From: an uncultured Clostridia bacterium
GTDB taxonomy: Bacteria; Bacillota; Clostridia; Oscillospirales; Ruminococcaceae
NCBI GenBank assembly: GCA_945947715.1
Contig: CAMEYZ010000153.1
Span: forward strand, 1-5,368
Length of the DNA: 5,368 bases
Reading direction: 5' to 3'
Shown here: piece after piece, positions 1-5,222 of the stretch
Layout: each line of letters begins with the position of its first letter
Numbering within the stretch: position 1 is the first letter of the stretch
Notes under the pieces: model-generated
What the model was told of the DNA's origin: nothing
The model's database searches: none
The model's input: only the letters and a program-made list of their open reading frames with translations
Translations under genes and position numbers: made by a program

Positions 1-854
1 GGAACGATGTCCTTCATTCTCTCGCCGATTTTTTTGCTTTTCAGTACATTTTCACGGCTGAGCATTTTATCAACGTTTCCGGTGATGGTGTTGATTTCGC
101 CGTTATGTACGATGATGCGGTTGGGGTGAGAGCGCTGCCAGCTGGGGTTGGTGTTGGTGCTGAAGCGGGAGTGAACGATACCCACTGCGGATTCGTAATC
201 GGTGCCGTTGAGGTCACGGTAGAATCTGCGGAGCTGGGAAACGAGGAACATTCCCTTATATACGATAGTACGACTGGAGCAGGAGCATACATAGGTCTCC
301 TTCTCGCGCTTTTCGAATACCATTCTTGCTATGTAGAGCTTACGGTCGAAGTCGATGCCCTTATTGCAGTTTTCGGGCTTTGCGATGAAGGCCTGCATTA
401 TCTCGGGCATGCTTTCAAGAGCCTTGGAGCCGAGGACCTCGGGATTTACGGGCACCTTTCTCCAGCCGAGAAATTCGAGCTTTTCCTCACGGAGAACGTC
501 CTCGAAGGTTTTCATAGCCTTTTCACGGTGTTCTGCGGACTGGGGGAAGAAGAACATAGCGATGCCGTATTCTCTTTCGTCGCCGATGTTTATGCCGCAG
601 TCAAGGGCAGCCTTTGAAAAGAACGAATGGGATATCTGCAGGAGTATACCAACGCCGTCGCCTGTTTTACCCTCAGCGTCCTTGCCGGCTCTGTGTTCGA
701 GGGTCTCGACGATCTTAAGGGCGCTGTCAACGACCTTATTGTCTGCCTTTCCGTTCATGTTAACGACTGCGCCGATACCGCAGTTTTCGTGTTCAAATTT
801 CGGGTCATAGAAGCTGTTCTTGTCGAACGGCGCCTGATTTCTGTAGTTATCCAT
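1..854 (-). CDS. gltB: Glutamate synthase large subunit, N-terminal part (runs off left edge)
   Basis: This is the first 284 codons of the large (alpha) subunit of glutamate synthase, which in the full enzyme makes two glutamates from glutamine and 2-oxoglutarate. Only the class II (Ntn-type) glutamine amidotransferase domain is present. The expected nucleophile is Cys25 in ENCGIG, which in this family becomes residue 1 after a short propeptide is cut off, here about 24 residues. Other family landmarks are KTGDGVGIL (63-71), HSRFSTNT (228-235) and HNGEINT (250-256). The full protein is usually about 1,500 residues, so the FMN, Fe-S and synthase domains lie outside the window. Two in-frame ATGs exist at 860 and 854. 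I chose 854 because the GGAG at 863-866 is 8 bases from it but only 2 from the upstream ATG. Identity is firm; the exact start is probable. Confidence 0.95.
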   Translation of the reverse strand, partial: MDNYRNQAPFDKNSFYDPKFEHENCGIGAVVNMNGKADNKVVDSALKIVETLEHRAGKDAEGKTGDGVGILLQISHSFFSKAALDCGINIGDEREYGIAMFFFPQSAEHREKAMKTFEDVLREEKLEFLGWRKVPVNPEVLGSKALESMPEIMQAFIAKPENCNKGIDFDRKLYIARMVFEKREKETYVCSCSSRTIVYKGMFLVSQLRRFYRDLNGTDYESAVGIVHSRFSTNTNPSWQRSHPNRIIVHNGEINTITGNVDKMLSRENVLKSKKIGERMKDIV

Positions 855-862
855 AGTCATTA

Positions 863-868
863 CTCCTT
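863..868 (-). promoter_or_regulatory. Ribosome binding site of gltB that decides its start
   Basis: Read on the minus strand this is AAGGAG. It leaves 8 bases to the ATG at 854 and only 2 to the ATG at 860. Normal spacing therefore favours the downstream ATG (protein starting MDNYRNQ) over the one starting MTMDN. Confidence 0.75.
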
Positions 869-949
869 TTATCCCACATGAATATAATTCCTCACGGTTC
901 TTTATCTTCTCCCTGAAAGCTTCCGTTCGGATAGCGGTGATTTTATTTT

Positions 950-978
950 ATTCTATCATATAATATCTGTGTTGTCAA
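950..978 (-). promoter_or_regulatory. Promoter of gltB
   Basis: On the minus strand a perfect -35 box TTGACA (978-973) is followed by a 17-base spacer and a -10 box TAGAAT (955-950). This is a near-consensus vegetative promoter. Transcription would begin near 943 and leave a leader of about 85-90 bases before the gltB start. I did not recognise a known riboswitch in that leader. Confidence 0.85.
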
Positions 979-1157
979 TAGATTTTTGCAAGTTTTTTTT
1001 AAAATCCTGCAAAATTTCCGCAAAAAAGCTTAATTCTCAAAGATTTACACTGCAAATTTGAACATTTTGATAAAATAAATCTCAAAGCTGACACGAATCT
1101 GTAATTAATTGTAAGCAATATCGACTAAAATGAAAGGTCAGCCCCTAAAAATAGCAT
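979..1157. other. AT-rich gene-free spacer upstream of gltB
   Basis: With the gltB leader and the elements to the right, this belongs to a gene-free stretch from 855 to 1330. I see no coding frame in it. It is rich in A and T, including a run of eight T at 983-990, and holds two exact copies of TCTCAAAG (1035-1042 and 1080-1087), 45 bases apart. They lie upstream of the gltB promoter on its strand, where activator sites could sit. The repeats are short enough to be chance. Confidence 0.5.
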
Positions 1158-1201
1158 AAAAAACCCGCGGAGGCACGTTTATAAAAACGAACCTCCGCGG
1201 G
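1158..1201 (-). terminator. Strong intrinsic terminator for the small minus-strand gene
   Basis: CCCGCGGAGG (1164-1173) pairs perfectly with CCTCCGCGGG (1192-1201), and an inner CGTTT/AAACG stem closes a 4-base ATAA loop. On the minus strand the stem is followed at once by six T (1163-1158), the classic Rho-independent layout. There is no T run on the plus-strand side, so it acts in the minus direction. It lies about 130 bases beyond the stop of the 1331-1501 gene, with the GC-rich repeat between them. Confidence 0.92.
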
Positions 1202-1231
1202 AAGATATAACATATTCTAAAAAACGAACAA

Positions 1232-1317
1232 CGCGGCAACCGCTGTCGGGCGGACCCGACCGCGGCAACCGCTGTCGGGCGGACCCGACCGCGGCAATGA
1301 CAGCGGGGGGACCCGAC
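1232..1317 (-). repeat. GC-rich tandem hairpin repeat, copy 1 (three units)
   Basis: There are two identical 29-bp units (1232-1260 and 1261-1289) and a diverged 28-bp unit (1290-1317). Read on the minus strand, the intact unit folds into GTCGGG-TCCG-CCCGAC followed by GCGG-TTG-CCGC. The outermost unit (1290-1317) keeps only about four pairs of its first stem. The array starts 13 bases after the stop of the small membrane-protein gene and ends in GCCGCGTTGTTCG plus six T, so it could itself weaken or end transcription. The 5139-5167 unit of the second array matches the 29-bp unit at 28 of 29 positions in the opposite strand orientation. It resembles REP/BIME-type intergenic elements; there are no spacers, so it is not a CRISPR array. 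Confidence 0.9.
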
Positions 1318-1330
1318 TGGGAGGGGCTAT

Positions 1331-1501
1331 TTAAAGTATTCCAAAGACCTGCATGCAGTTGATGAGCCCGTAGGCTATCGAAAAAATGCCGATCAATGTG
1401 ATAAGCAGCCTTGCGACCGGCTTTCTGTCCTTTTTGTGCTTGTAGGTGTCGTACAGCACTACTCCTCCGAAAAACAGCATGATTACTGCAGTGATCGGCA
1501 T
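1331..1501 (-). CDS. Small two-helix membrane protein, function unknown
   Basis: This is a 56-residue protein that I do not recognise. The start at 1501 is supported by GGAGG six bases upstream, so the longer in-frame readings that begin near 1582 are not needed. Two hydrophobic stretches are visible: residues about 3-18 (ITAVIMLFFGGVVLYD region) and about 31-50 (RLLITLIGIFSIAYGLINC region). Between them is a strongly basic loop, YKHKKDRKPVAR. By the positive-inside rule the loop faces the cytoplasm and both ends face outward, giving a helical hairpin. It is transcribed alone, between its own extended -10 promoter and a strong terminator, divergently from the ACT-domain gene. Small membrane proteins of this shape often modulate larger membrane partners, but nothing here shows which. 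That the gene is real is well supported by RBS, promoter and terminator together. Confidence 0.8.
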   Translation of the reverse strand: MPITAVIMLFFGGVVLYDTYKHKKDRKPVARLLITLIGIFSIAYGLINCMQVFGIL

Positions 1502-1519
1502 AATATCCCTCCGTTTTTG

Positions 1520-1560
1520 TGATAAGATGTACAATGATATAATTATAGCACATCTTATCA
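1520..1560. promoter_or_regulatory. Perfect inverted repeat around the small-gene promoter (candidate operator)
   Basis: TGATAAGATGT (1520-1530) is the exact reverse complement of ACATCTTATCA (1550-1560), with 19 bases between the arms. The -10 box and expected start site (about 1535) of the minus-strand gene lie between or beside the arms. Only one arm would be in the transcript, so a DNA-level operator fits better than an RNA hairpin. Arm centres are 30 bp apart, about three helical turns. Confidence 0.6.
1542..1550 (-). promoter_or_regulatory. Extended -10 promoter of the small membrane-protein gene
   Basis: On the minus strand TGC (1550-1548) directly precedes a perfect TATAAT (1547-1542), giving the extended -10 form. 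The -35 region is poor, as is common for extended -10 promoters. The expected start of transcription near 1535 gives a leader of about 33 bases, ending in the GGAGG site. Confidence 0.75.
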
Positions 1561-1585
1561 AAAAATAAATCTGATAAAGCATACA

Positions 1586-1614
1586 AAAACCGCCTTGTTC
1601 ATAATAGCGGTTTT
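1586..1614. terminator. Terminator-like hairpin between divergent promoters
   Basis: AAAACCGC (1586-1593) pairs with GCGGTTTT (1607-1614) around a 13-base loop. On the minus strand the stem runs into five T, and on the plus strand into four T. It has the look of a weak bidirectional terminator. It sits between the two divergent promoters (about 1547 and 1652), where no gene ends, so it may be a remnant or a regulatory site instead. Confidence 0.4.
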
Positions 1615-1648
1615 GTCGAAATATGCTATTATAATTTTTTCTTTATTA

Positions 1649-1657
1649 TGGTATAAT
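1649..1657 (+). promoter_or_regulatory. Extended -10 promoter of the ACT/UPF0210 genes
   Basis: TGG followed by a perfect TATAAT (1652-1657) forms an extended -10 element; I see no good -35 box. A second, weaker TATAAA lies at 1665-1670. A start near 1664 would give a leader of about 78 bases before the ACT-domain gene. Confidence 0.65.
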
Positions 1658-1677
1658 GAAATAGTATAAATTGATAT

Positions 1678-1726
1678 GCGGAGCCTGTGCTTCCCGCGAT
1701 TATTAGTGCCGCTACTTAAAGGCGGC
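1678..1726 (+). other. Two hairpins in the leader of the ACT-domain gene
   Basis: Hairpin 1 pairs GCGGAGC (1678-1684) with GCT plus CCGC (1689-1697), with a CTGT loop and a 2-base bulge. Hairpin 2 pairs GCCGC (1708-1712) with GCGGC (1722-1726) and ends five bases before the GGAG of the ACT gene. The G/C-rich arms could also pair with each other's partners, so alternative folds are possible. I match it to no known riboswitch. Confidence 0.4.
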
Positions 1727-1741
1727 GGAATGGAGATTATT

Positions 1742-2011
1742 ATGAGAGCTGTTATAACTGTAATAGGCAAGGACGCAGTGGGTATACTTGCAAAGGTCAG
1801 CACTGTCTGCGCTGAAAACAATGCCAACGTTATCGAGGTGACTCAGAGCGTTCTTCAGGATATGTTCGCTATGATCATGCTCGTTGATATTTCCCGCCTG
1901 AAGGTGGATTTCGCTGCCCTTGCTGATACTCTTTCAAAGCTCGGCGACGAGCAGGGCCTGAAGATACTTACCATGCACGAGGATATCTTCAATACCATGC
2001 ACAGAATATAA
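1742..2011 (+). CDS. ACT-domain protein, UPF0237 family
   Basis: This is an 89-residue protein made of one ACT domain, the small fold that in many enzymes and regulators binds amino acids. The opening MRAVITVIGKDAVGILAKVS carries the family's first strand, the GKD-VGI turn and first helix; VTQSVLQDMFAMIMLVDIS forms the following strands. Family members of this length (about 90 residues) are related to the GcvR-type ACT proteins but have no DNA-binding part. An in-frame ATG at 1676 would add 22 residues, but no ribosome site precedes it; GGAG at 1732-1735 lies six bases before the ATG at 1742, and the family begins at this Met. The next gene, UPF0210, starts 27 bases after its stop. This pairing recurs in streptococci, clostridia and archaea, which suggests the ACT protein senses a ligand for or acts with that partner. 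The ligand is not known. Confidence 0.92.
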   Translation: MRAVITVIGKDAVGILAKVSTVCAENNANVIEVTQSVLQDMFAMIMLVDISRLKVDFAALADTLSKLGDEQGLKILTMHEDIFNTMHRI

Positions 2012-2038
2012 GACCGCTTTCACGGGAAAGGATTATTT

Positions 2039-3394
2039 ATGATAGACGTTTACGATATACTTGAAACTATACGTATGATTCAGGACGATTGTCTTGATAT
2101 ACGTACCATTACAATGGGTGTGTCCCTGCTTGACTGCATCGACAGCGATACCGACCGCGCATGCGAAAAGGTCTATGAGAAGATCACCCGCTGTGCAGCA
2201 AAGCTTGCCCGCACCGCAGAGGATATCGAAAAGGAATATGGTATCCCCATTATCAACAAGAGACTTTCTGTTACTCCTATAGCAATAGTATCCGCTGCAA
2301 CGGGAAAAAGCCCCGTTAAATTTGCCCTCACCATGGAAAAGGCTGCAAAGGCAGTGGGTGTGGACCTTATCGGAGGATATTCTGCACTTGTTCAGAAGGG
2401 CTTCTCTGCAGGCGATATGAACCTTATCGAATCTATCCCTGAGGCACTGGCTTCCACTTCGAACGTGTGCTCCTCGGTAAATATCGGCTCCACTAAGACG
2501 GGTATCAATATGGATGCCGTTAAGATAATGGGCGGAATCGTTCGTGAGTGCGCAGAAAGAACCGTCGATCAGCAGTGCTTTGGCGCGGCAAAGCTGGTGG
2601 TATTCTGTAACGCTGTTGAGGATAACCCCTTTATGGCGGGAGCCTTCCACGGAGTAGGCGAACCGGACTGCATCATCAATGTGGGTGTATCTGGTCCTGG
2701 CGTTGTAAGAGCTGCTCTGAAAAAATATCCTGATGCTTCGATAAACGAAATTTCCGATATAATCAAGAAAACCTCCTATAAGATAACAAGAGTAGGTCAG
2801 CTGGTGGGTGTTACTGCTTCGGAAAGACTGGGCGTGCCCTTTGGCATCGTTGACCTTTCACTGGCTCCCACTCCCGCAGTAGGTGACAGTGTTGCTCACA
2901 TCTTAGAGGAAATAGGTCTTGAAAGCTGCGGAGCCTGCGGAACCACAGCCTGCCTTGCGCTGCTTAACGATGCAGTTAAGAAGGGCGGAGTTATGGCATG
3001 CTCCCGCATTGGTGGACTTTCCGGTGCATTTATCCCCGTTTCCGAGGACAGCGGCATGATAGATGCTGCAGTAAGAGGCTCCCTTTCCATTGAAAAGCTG
3101 GAAGCAATGACTGCGGTATGCTCTGTTGGACTTGATATGATAGTTATTCCCGGAGATACCTCTGCGGATGTTATTTCCGCGCTTATCGCAGATGAGGCCG
3201 CTATAGGTATGATAAACACCAAGACCACTGCCGTAAGAGTAATTCCTGCCATAGGCATGAAGGAGGGCGATGTTCTTGACTGGGGCGGACTTTTCGGAAG
3301 TGGTCCTGTTATGAAGATAAACAGCTTCTCACCGTCGAAGTTCATCTCCCGCGGCGGACAGATACCTGCGCCTCTGCACAGCTTGAAGAATTAG
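2039..3394 (+). CDS. UPF0210 / DUF711 'PFL family' protein
   Basis: This is a full-length 451-residue member of the UPF0210 (DUF711) family, a cytoplasmic protein whose fold is related to pyruvate formate-lyase-like enzymes but whose reaction is not established. Family signatures run through the whole protein: GGYSALVQKG (112-121), NIGSTKTGINMDAV (148-161), NPFMAGAFHGVGE (196-208), NDAVKKGG (310-317), GGLSGAFIPVSED (325-337), NTKTTAVRVIPA (393-404) and the C-terminal RGGQIPAPLHSLKN (438-451). AAAGGA at 2027-2032 lies six bases before the ATG. It is cotranscribed with the ACT-domain gene upstream, its usual partner. It has 14 cysteines, including Cys297, Cys300 and Cys305 in ESCGACGTTAC; from memory other members usually read CGAPGTTA there. 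I see no terminator after it, so transcripts may continue into the regulator-aminotransferase pair. Family assignment is firm; function is unknown. Confidence 0.94.
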   Translation: MIDVYDILETIRMIQDDCLDIRTITMGVSLLDCIDSDTDRACEKVYEKITRCAAKLARTAEDIEKEYGIPIINKRLSVTPIAIVSAATGKSPVKFALTMEKAAKAVGVDLIGGYSALVQKGFSAGDMNLIESIPEALASTSNVCSSVNIGSTKTGINMDAVKIMGGIVRECAERTVDQQCFGAAKLVVFCNAVEDNPFMAGAFHGVGEPDCIINVGVSGPGVVRAALKKYPDASINEISDIIKKTSYKITRVGQLVGVTASERLGVPFGIVDLSLAPTPAVGDSVAHILEEIGLESCGACGTTACLALLNDAVKKGGVMACSRIGGLSGAFIPVSEDSGMIDAAVRGSLSIEKLEAMTAVCSVGLDMIVIPGDTSADVISALIADEAAIGMINTKTTAVRVIPAIGMKEGDVLDWGGLFGSGPVMKINSFSPSKFISRGGQIPAPLHSLKN

Positions 3395-3428
3395 TGAATA
3401 GTGAATAATGAATAGTGAAGAGTGAATA
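3394..3428 (+). repeat. Five tandem heptamers, GTGAATA type, overlapping a stop codon
   Basis: The units are GTGAATA, GTGAATA, ATGAATA, GTGAAGA and GTGAATA with no gap. The first base is the last base of the TAG stop of the UPF0210 gene. Because the unit is 7 bases long and rich in TGA/TAG/TAA, it puts stops in all three forward frames and a second stop directly after the first. Similar heptanucleotide repeats are known between genes of several bacteria. Confidence 0.92.
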
Positions 3429-3446
3429 GCATAACTAACAGCTATT
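3425..3446. promoter_or_regulatory. Short inverted repeat before the Lrp-type gene (possible operator)
   Basis: AATAGC (3425-3430) and GCTATT (3441-3446) form a 6-bp inverted repeat with a 10-base AT-rich centre, 26 bases before the regulator's start. Lrp/AsnC proteins often bind such loose palindromes and control their own genes. I see no convincing -10/-35 pair nearby, so the promoter of this pair is not placed. Confidence 0.3.
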
Positions 3447-3458
3447 TGCTTGTGGAAT

Positions 3459-3464
3459 GGAGGG
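3459..3464 (+). promoter_or_regulatory. Ribosome binding site that sets the Lrp-type gene start
   Basis: GGAGGG lies seven bases before the ATG at 3472. An in-frame ATG at 3457 overlaps this site and has no Shine-Dalgarno sequence of its own, so the protein starts MFEPVINLL. Confidence 0.85.
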
Positions 3465-3471
3465 TATTTTT

Positions 3472-3954
3472 ATGTTTGAACCTGTAATTAACCTGCTCAA
3501 AAGAAACGCCCGTATGTCGGTGAAGGACCTTGCCGCGGCGGCGGGAATGACCGAAGCGGCTGTGGAAGCCAAGATAGCCGAGTACGAAAAGGAAGGCGTT
3601 ATCAAGGGATATACCCTCGTTACCAATGACGATCTGCTGGATAAGGATTTCGTCACTGCATTTATCGAGGTCAAGGTTACTCCCAAGGCTGATTTCGGCT
3701 TCGATGACCTTGCCCGCACTATTATGATGTACGACGAGGTGGACTCCGTTACTCTTATGAGCGGCTCCTTTGACCTTGCCGTGACTCTCAGCGGAACTAA
3801 CTACAAGGAGATAGCCCTTTTCGTGGCACAGAGACTTTCTACTATCGACGGAGTTATATCAACCTCCACTCACTTTGTACTGAAAAAGTATAAGCAGAAC
3901 AACTTCTTCATGCTAAGTGACGCCGAGGACGAAAGGAGCATGATCTCACCGTGA
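3472..3954 (+). CDS. Lrp/AsnC-family transcriptional regulator (AlaR-like)
   Basis: This is a 160-residue regulator with the two-part Lrp/AsnC layout. A winged helix-turn-helix lies at about residues 3-47, where VKDLAAAAGMTEAAVEAKI gives the HTH and EYEKEGVIKGY the wing. A RAM (ACT-like) ligand and oligomerisation domain follows at about 60-140, with strands FVTAFIEVKV and VDSVTLMSGSFDLAV and the closing GVISTSTHFVLKKYK. Its length is usual for the family. Its last four bases overlap the start of the aminotransferase, so the two are translated together. In Bacillus subtilis an Lrp-type protein, AlaR (YugG), precedes the aminotransferase AlaT (YugH) in the same way. By analogy this protein probably binds an amino acid and controls its own operon. 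The effector and the direction of control are not visible in the sequence. Confidence 0.93.
   Translation: MFEPVINLLKRNARMSVKDLAAAAGMTEAAVEAKIAEYEKEGVIKGYTLVTNDDLLDKDFVTAFIEVKVTPKADFGFDDLARTIMMYDEVDSVTLMSGSFDLAVTLSGTNYKEIALFVAQRLSTIDGVISTSTHFVLKKYKQNNFFMLSDAEDERSMISP
3932..3938 (+). promoter_or_regulatory. Distant Shine-Dalgarno site of the aminotransferase gene
   Basis: AAAGGAG lies inside the end of the regulator gene, 12 bases before the GTG at 3951, which is longer than the usual 5-9. No other in-frame start fits better. Translation is therefore probably helped by ribosomes finishing the regulator at the overlapping GTGA. Confidence 0.55.
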
Positions 3955-5120
3955 TCGATTATGATAAGGTGCTGTCCGAAAAGTGCAGGGAGATCAAGCC
4001 TTCGGGCATAAGAAGATTTTTCGACATTGCTGCACAGCGTGAAAATGTGATCTCGCTGGGAGTGGGCGAGCCCGATTTCCAGACGCCCTGGTGTGTGAGA
4101 ACAACTGCTATAACTGCTCTTGAAAAGGGAAAGACCAAATATACCGCAAATTCAGGACTTGCAGAGCTGCGCAGCACTATCTCCGACTATGTGAAAAGAA
4201 AGACCGGCGTGAAGTATGACCCTGAGCATGAGATAATCGTTACGGTAGGCGGCTCCGAGGGCATAGATATCGGAATCAGAACGCTTATCGACCCCGGCGA
4301 CGAGGTCCTTATCGTGGAGCCCTGCTTTGTCTGTTATGCGCCGTTAGTTACGCTCATGGGCGGAATTCCTGTTTCGGTTGAGACCCGCGAGGAGGATAGC
4401 TTCAAGCTCACTCCCGAGGCGCTGAAGGCGAAAATTACCGACAAGACCAAGCTGCTTATCCTGCCATTTCCGAACAATCCCACGGGAGCGGTCATGGACA
4501 GGGCGAGCCTGGAAAAAATTGCGGAGGTCATCCGCGGCACGGATATCATCATAATGTCCGACGAGATATACTCCGAGCTTACATACGACGACGAACCCTA
4601 CACGTCCATAATACAGCTTGAGGGCATGGCAGAGCGGACGCTCTATGTCAATGGCTTTTCAAAGGCGTACTCCATGACAGGCTGGAGAATGGGCTACATC
4701 TGCGGCCCGGAGCCTATCATGAAGCAGATGCTGAAAATACATCAGTACGAGATAATGTGTTCACCGACGGTATCCCAGTATGCGGCTATCGAGGCGATAA
4801 AATCCTGCGATAAGGACATCAGCCGCATGGTGAATGAATACAATATCCGCCGCAGGTGGCTGGTAGGAGCGCTGAACGATCTGGGGCTCACATGCTTTGA
4901 GCCGAAGGGAGCGTTTTACGTATTCCCGTCGATAAAGTCCACGGGGCTTACCAGTGAGGAATTTTGCGAGCGTTTGCTGTTTGAGCACAATGTAGCGGTA
5001 GTTCCGGGAAATGCCTTTGGAGAGTGTGGCGAGGGATATATACGGATATCGTATGCATATTCGCTGAAGCACATAATGGAAGCGGTCAATAGGATAGAGG
5101 AGTTCTTGAAAACTTTGTGA
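3951..5120 (+). CDS. Class I/II PLP-dependent aminotransferase (AlaT/YugH-like)
   Basis: This is a 389-residue, full-length fold type I aminotransferase that moves an amino group between an amino acid and a 2-oxo acid. The N-terminal PSGIRRFFDIAAQ (18-29) and SLGVGEPDFQTPW (35-47) are typical of the YugH/AlaT and PatA-like branch. Expected cofactor and substrate residues are all visible: Asn176 in NNPTG, Asp204 and Tyr207 in SDEIY, the Schiff-base Lys238 in GFSKAYSMTGWR, Arg246 for the PLP phosphate, and Arg365 in YIRISYA for the substrate carboxylate. The start is a GTG that overlaps the regulator's stop. The pairing with an Lrp-type regulator matches alaR-alaT of Bacillus subtilis, where the product makes alanine from pyruvate and glutamate. 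Aspartate or aromatic substrates cannot be excluded from sequence alone. With gltB nearby, glutamate is the likely amino donor. Confidence 0.93.
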   Translation: MIDYDKVLSEKCREIKPSGIRRFFDIAAQRENVISLGVGEPDFQTPWCVRTTAITALEKGKTKYTANSGLAELRSTISDYVKRKTGVKYDPEHEIIVTVGGSEGIDIGIRTLIDPGDEVLIVEPCFVCYAPLVTLMGGIPVSVETREEDSFKLTPEALKAKITDKTKLLILPFPNNPTGAVMDRASLEKIAEVIRGTDIIIMSDEIYSELTYDDEPYTSIIQLEGMAERTLYVNGFSKAYSMTGWRMGYICGPEPIMKQMLKIHQYEIMCSPTVSQYAAIEAIKSCDKDISRMVNEYNIRRRWLVGALNDLGLTCFEPKGAFYVFPSIKSTGLTSEEFCERLLFEHNVAVVPGNAFGECGEGYIRISYAYSLKHIMEAVNRIEEFLKTL

Positions 5121-5138
5121 TTGCTTTAGCAAATAGTG

Positions 5139-5222
5139 GTCGGGTCTGCCCGACAGCGGTTGCCGCGGCGGGGTCCCCCCGCGGTTGTTGCCGCGGCGGG
5201 ATGACCCGCAGCCATTGCCGCG
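5139..5222 (+). repeat. GC-rich tandem hairpin repeat, copy 2 (three units)
   Basis: The three units lie end to end: 5139-5167 (29 bp), 5168-5195 (28 bp) and 5196-5222 (27 bp). The first matches the 29-bp unit of the array at 1232-1289 at 28 of 29 positions, on the opposite strand. The stems are GTCGGG/CCCGAC, GCGGGG/CCCCGC and GCGGG/CCCGC, so pairing is kept although the bases change. It begins 18 bases after the aminotransferase stop, in gene sense, just as copy 1 follows the small membrane-protein gene. The T-rich end TTGTTAGTGTTT may allow weak termination; no stronger terminator is visible after this gene. Confidence 0.9.

Noticed and set aside
105..617. Long plus-strand open frame of 170 codons opposite gltB
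   Set aside because: The minus strand encodes unmistakable glutamate synthase motifs across the same bases; the plus frame is a codon-bias shadow with no ribosome site or family resemblance.
1232..1317. CRISPR array
   Set aside because: Units of 27-29 bp abut directly with no unique spacers and no cas genes are present.
1179..1586. Minus-strand open frame of 135 codons through the GC-rich repeat
   Set aside because: It runs through the terminator arm and tandem repeat and overlaps the better supported 56-residue gene, which has a correctly spaced RBS and promoter.
1676..1741. 22-codon N-terminal extension of the ACT-domain protein
   Set aside because: The frame is open but has no ribosome site before the ATG at 1676, lies over the leader hairpins, and the family starts at the Met encoded at 1742.
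2033..2650. Minus-strand open frame of 205 codons opposite the UPF0210 gene
   Set aside because: The plus strand carries conserved UPF0210 motifs throughout; the antisense frame has no recognisable domain and no ribosome site I can see.
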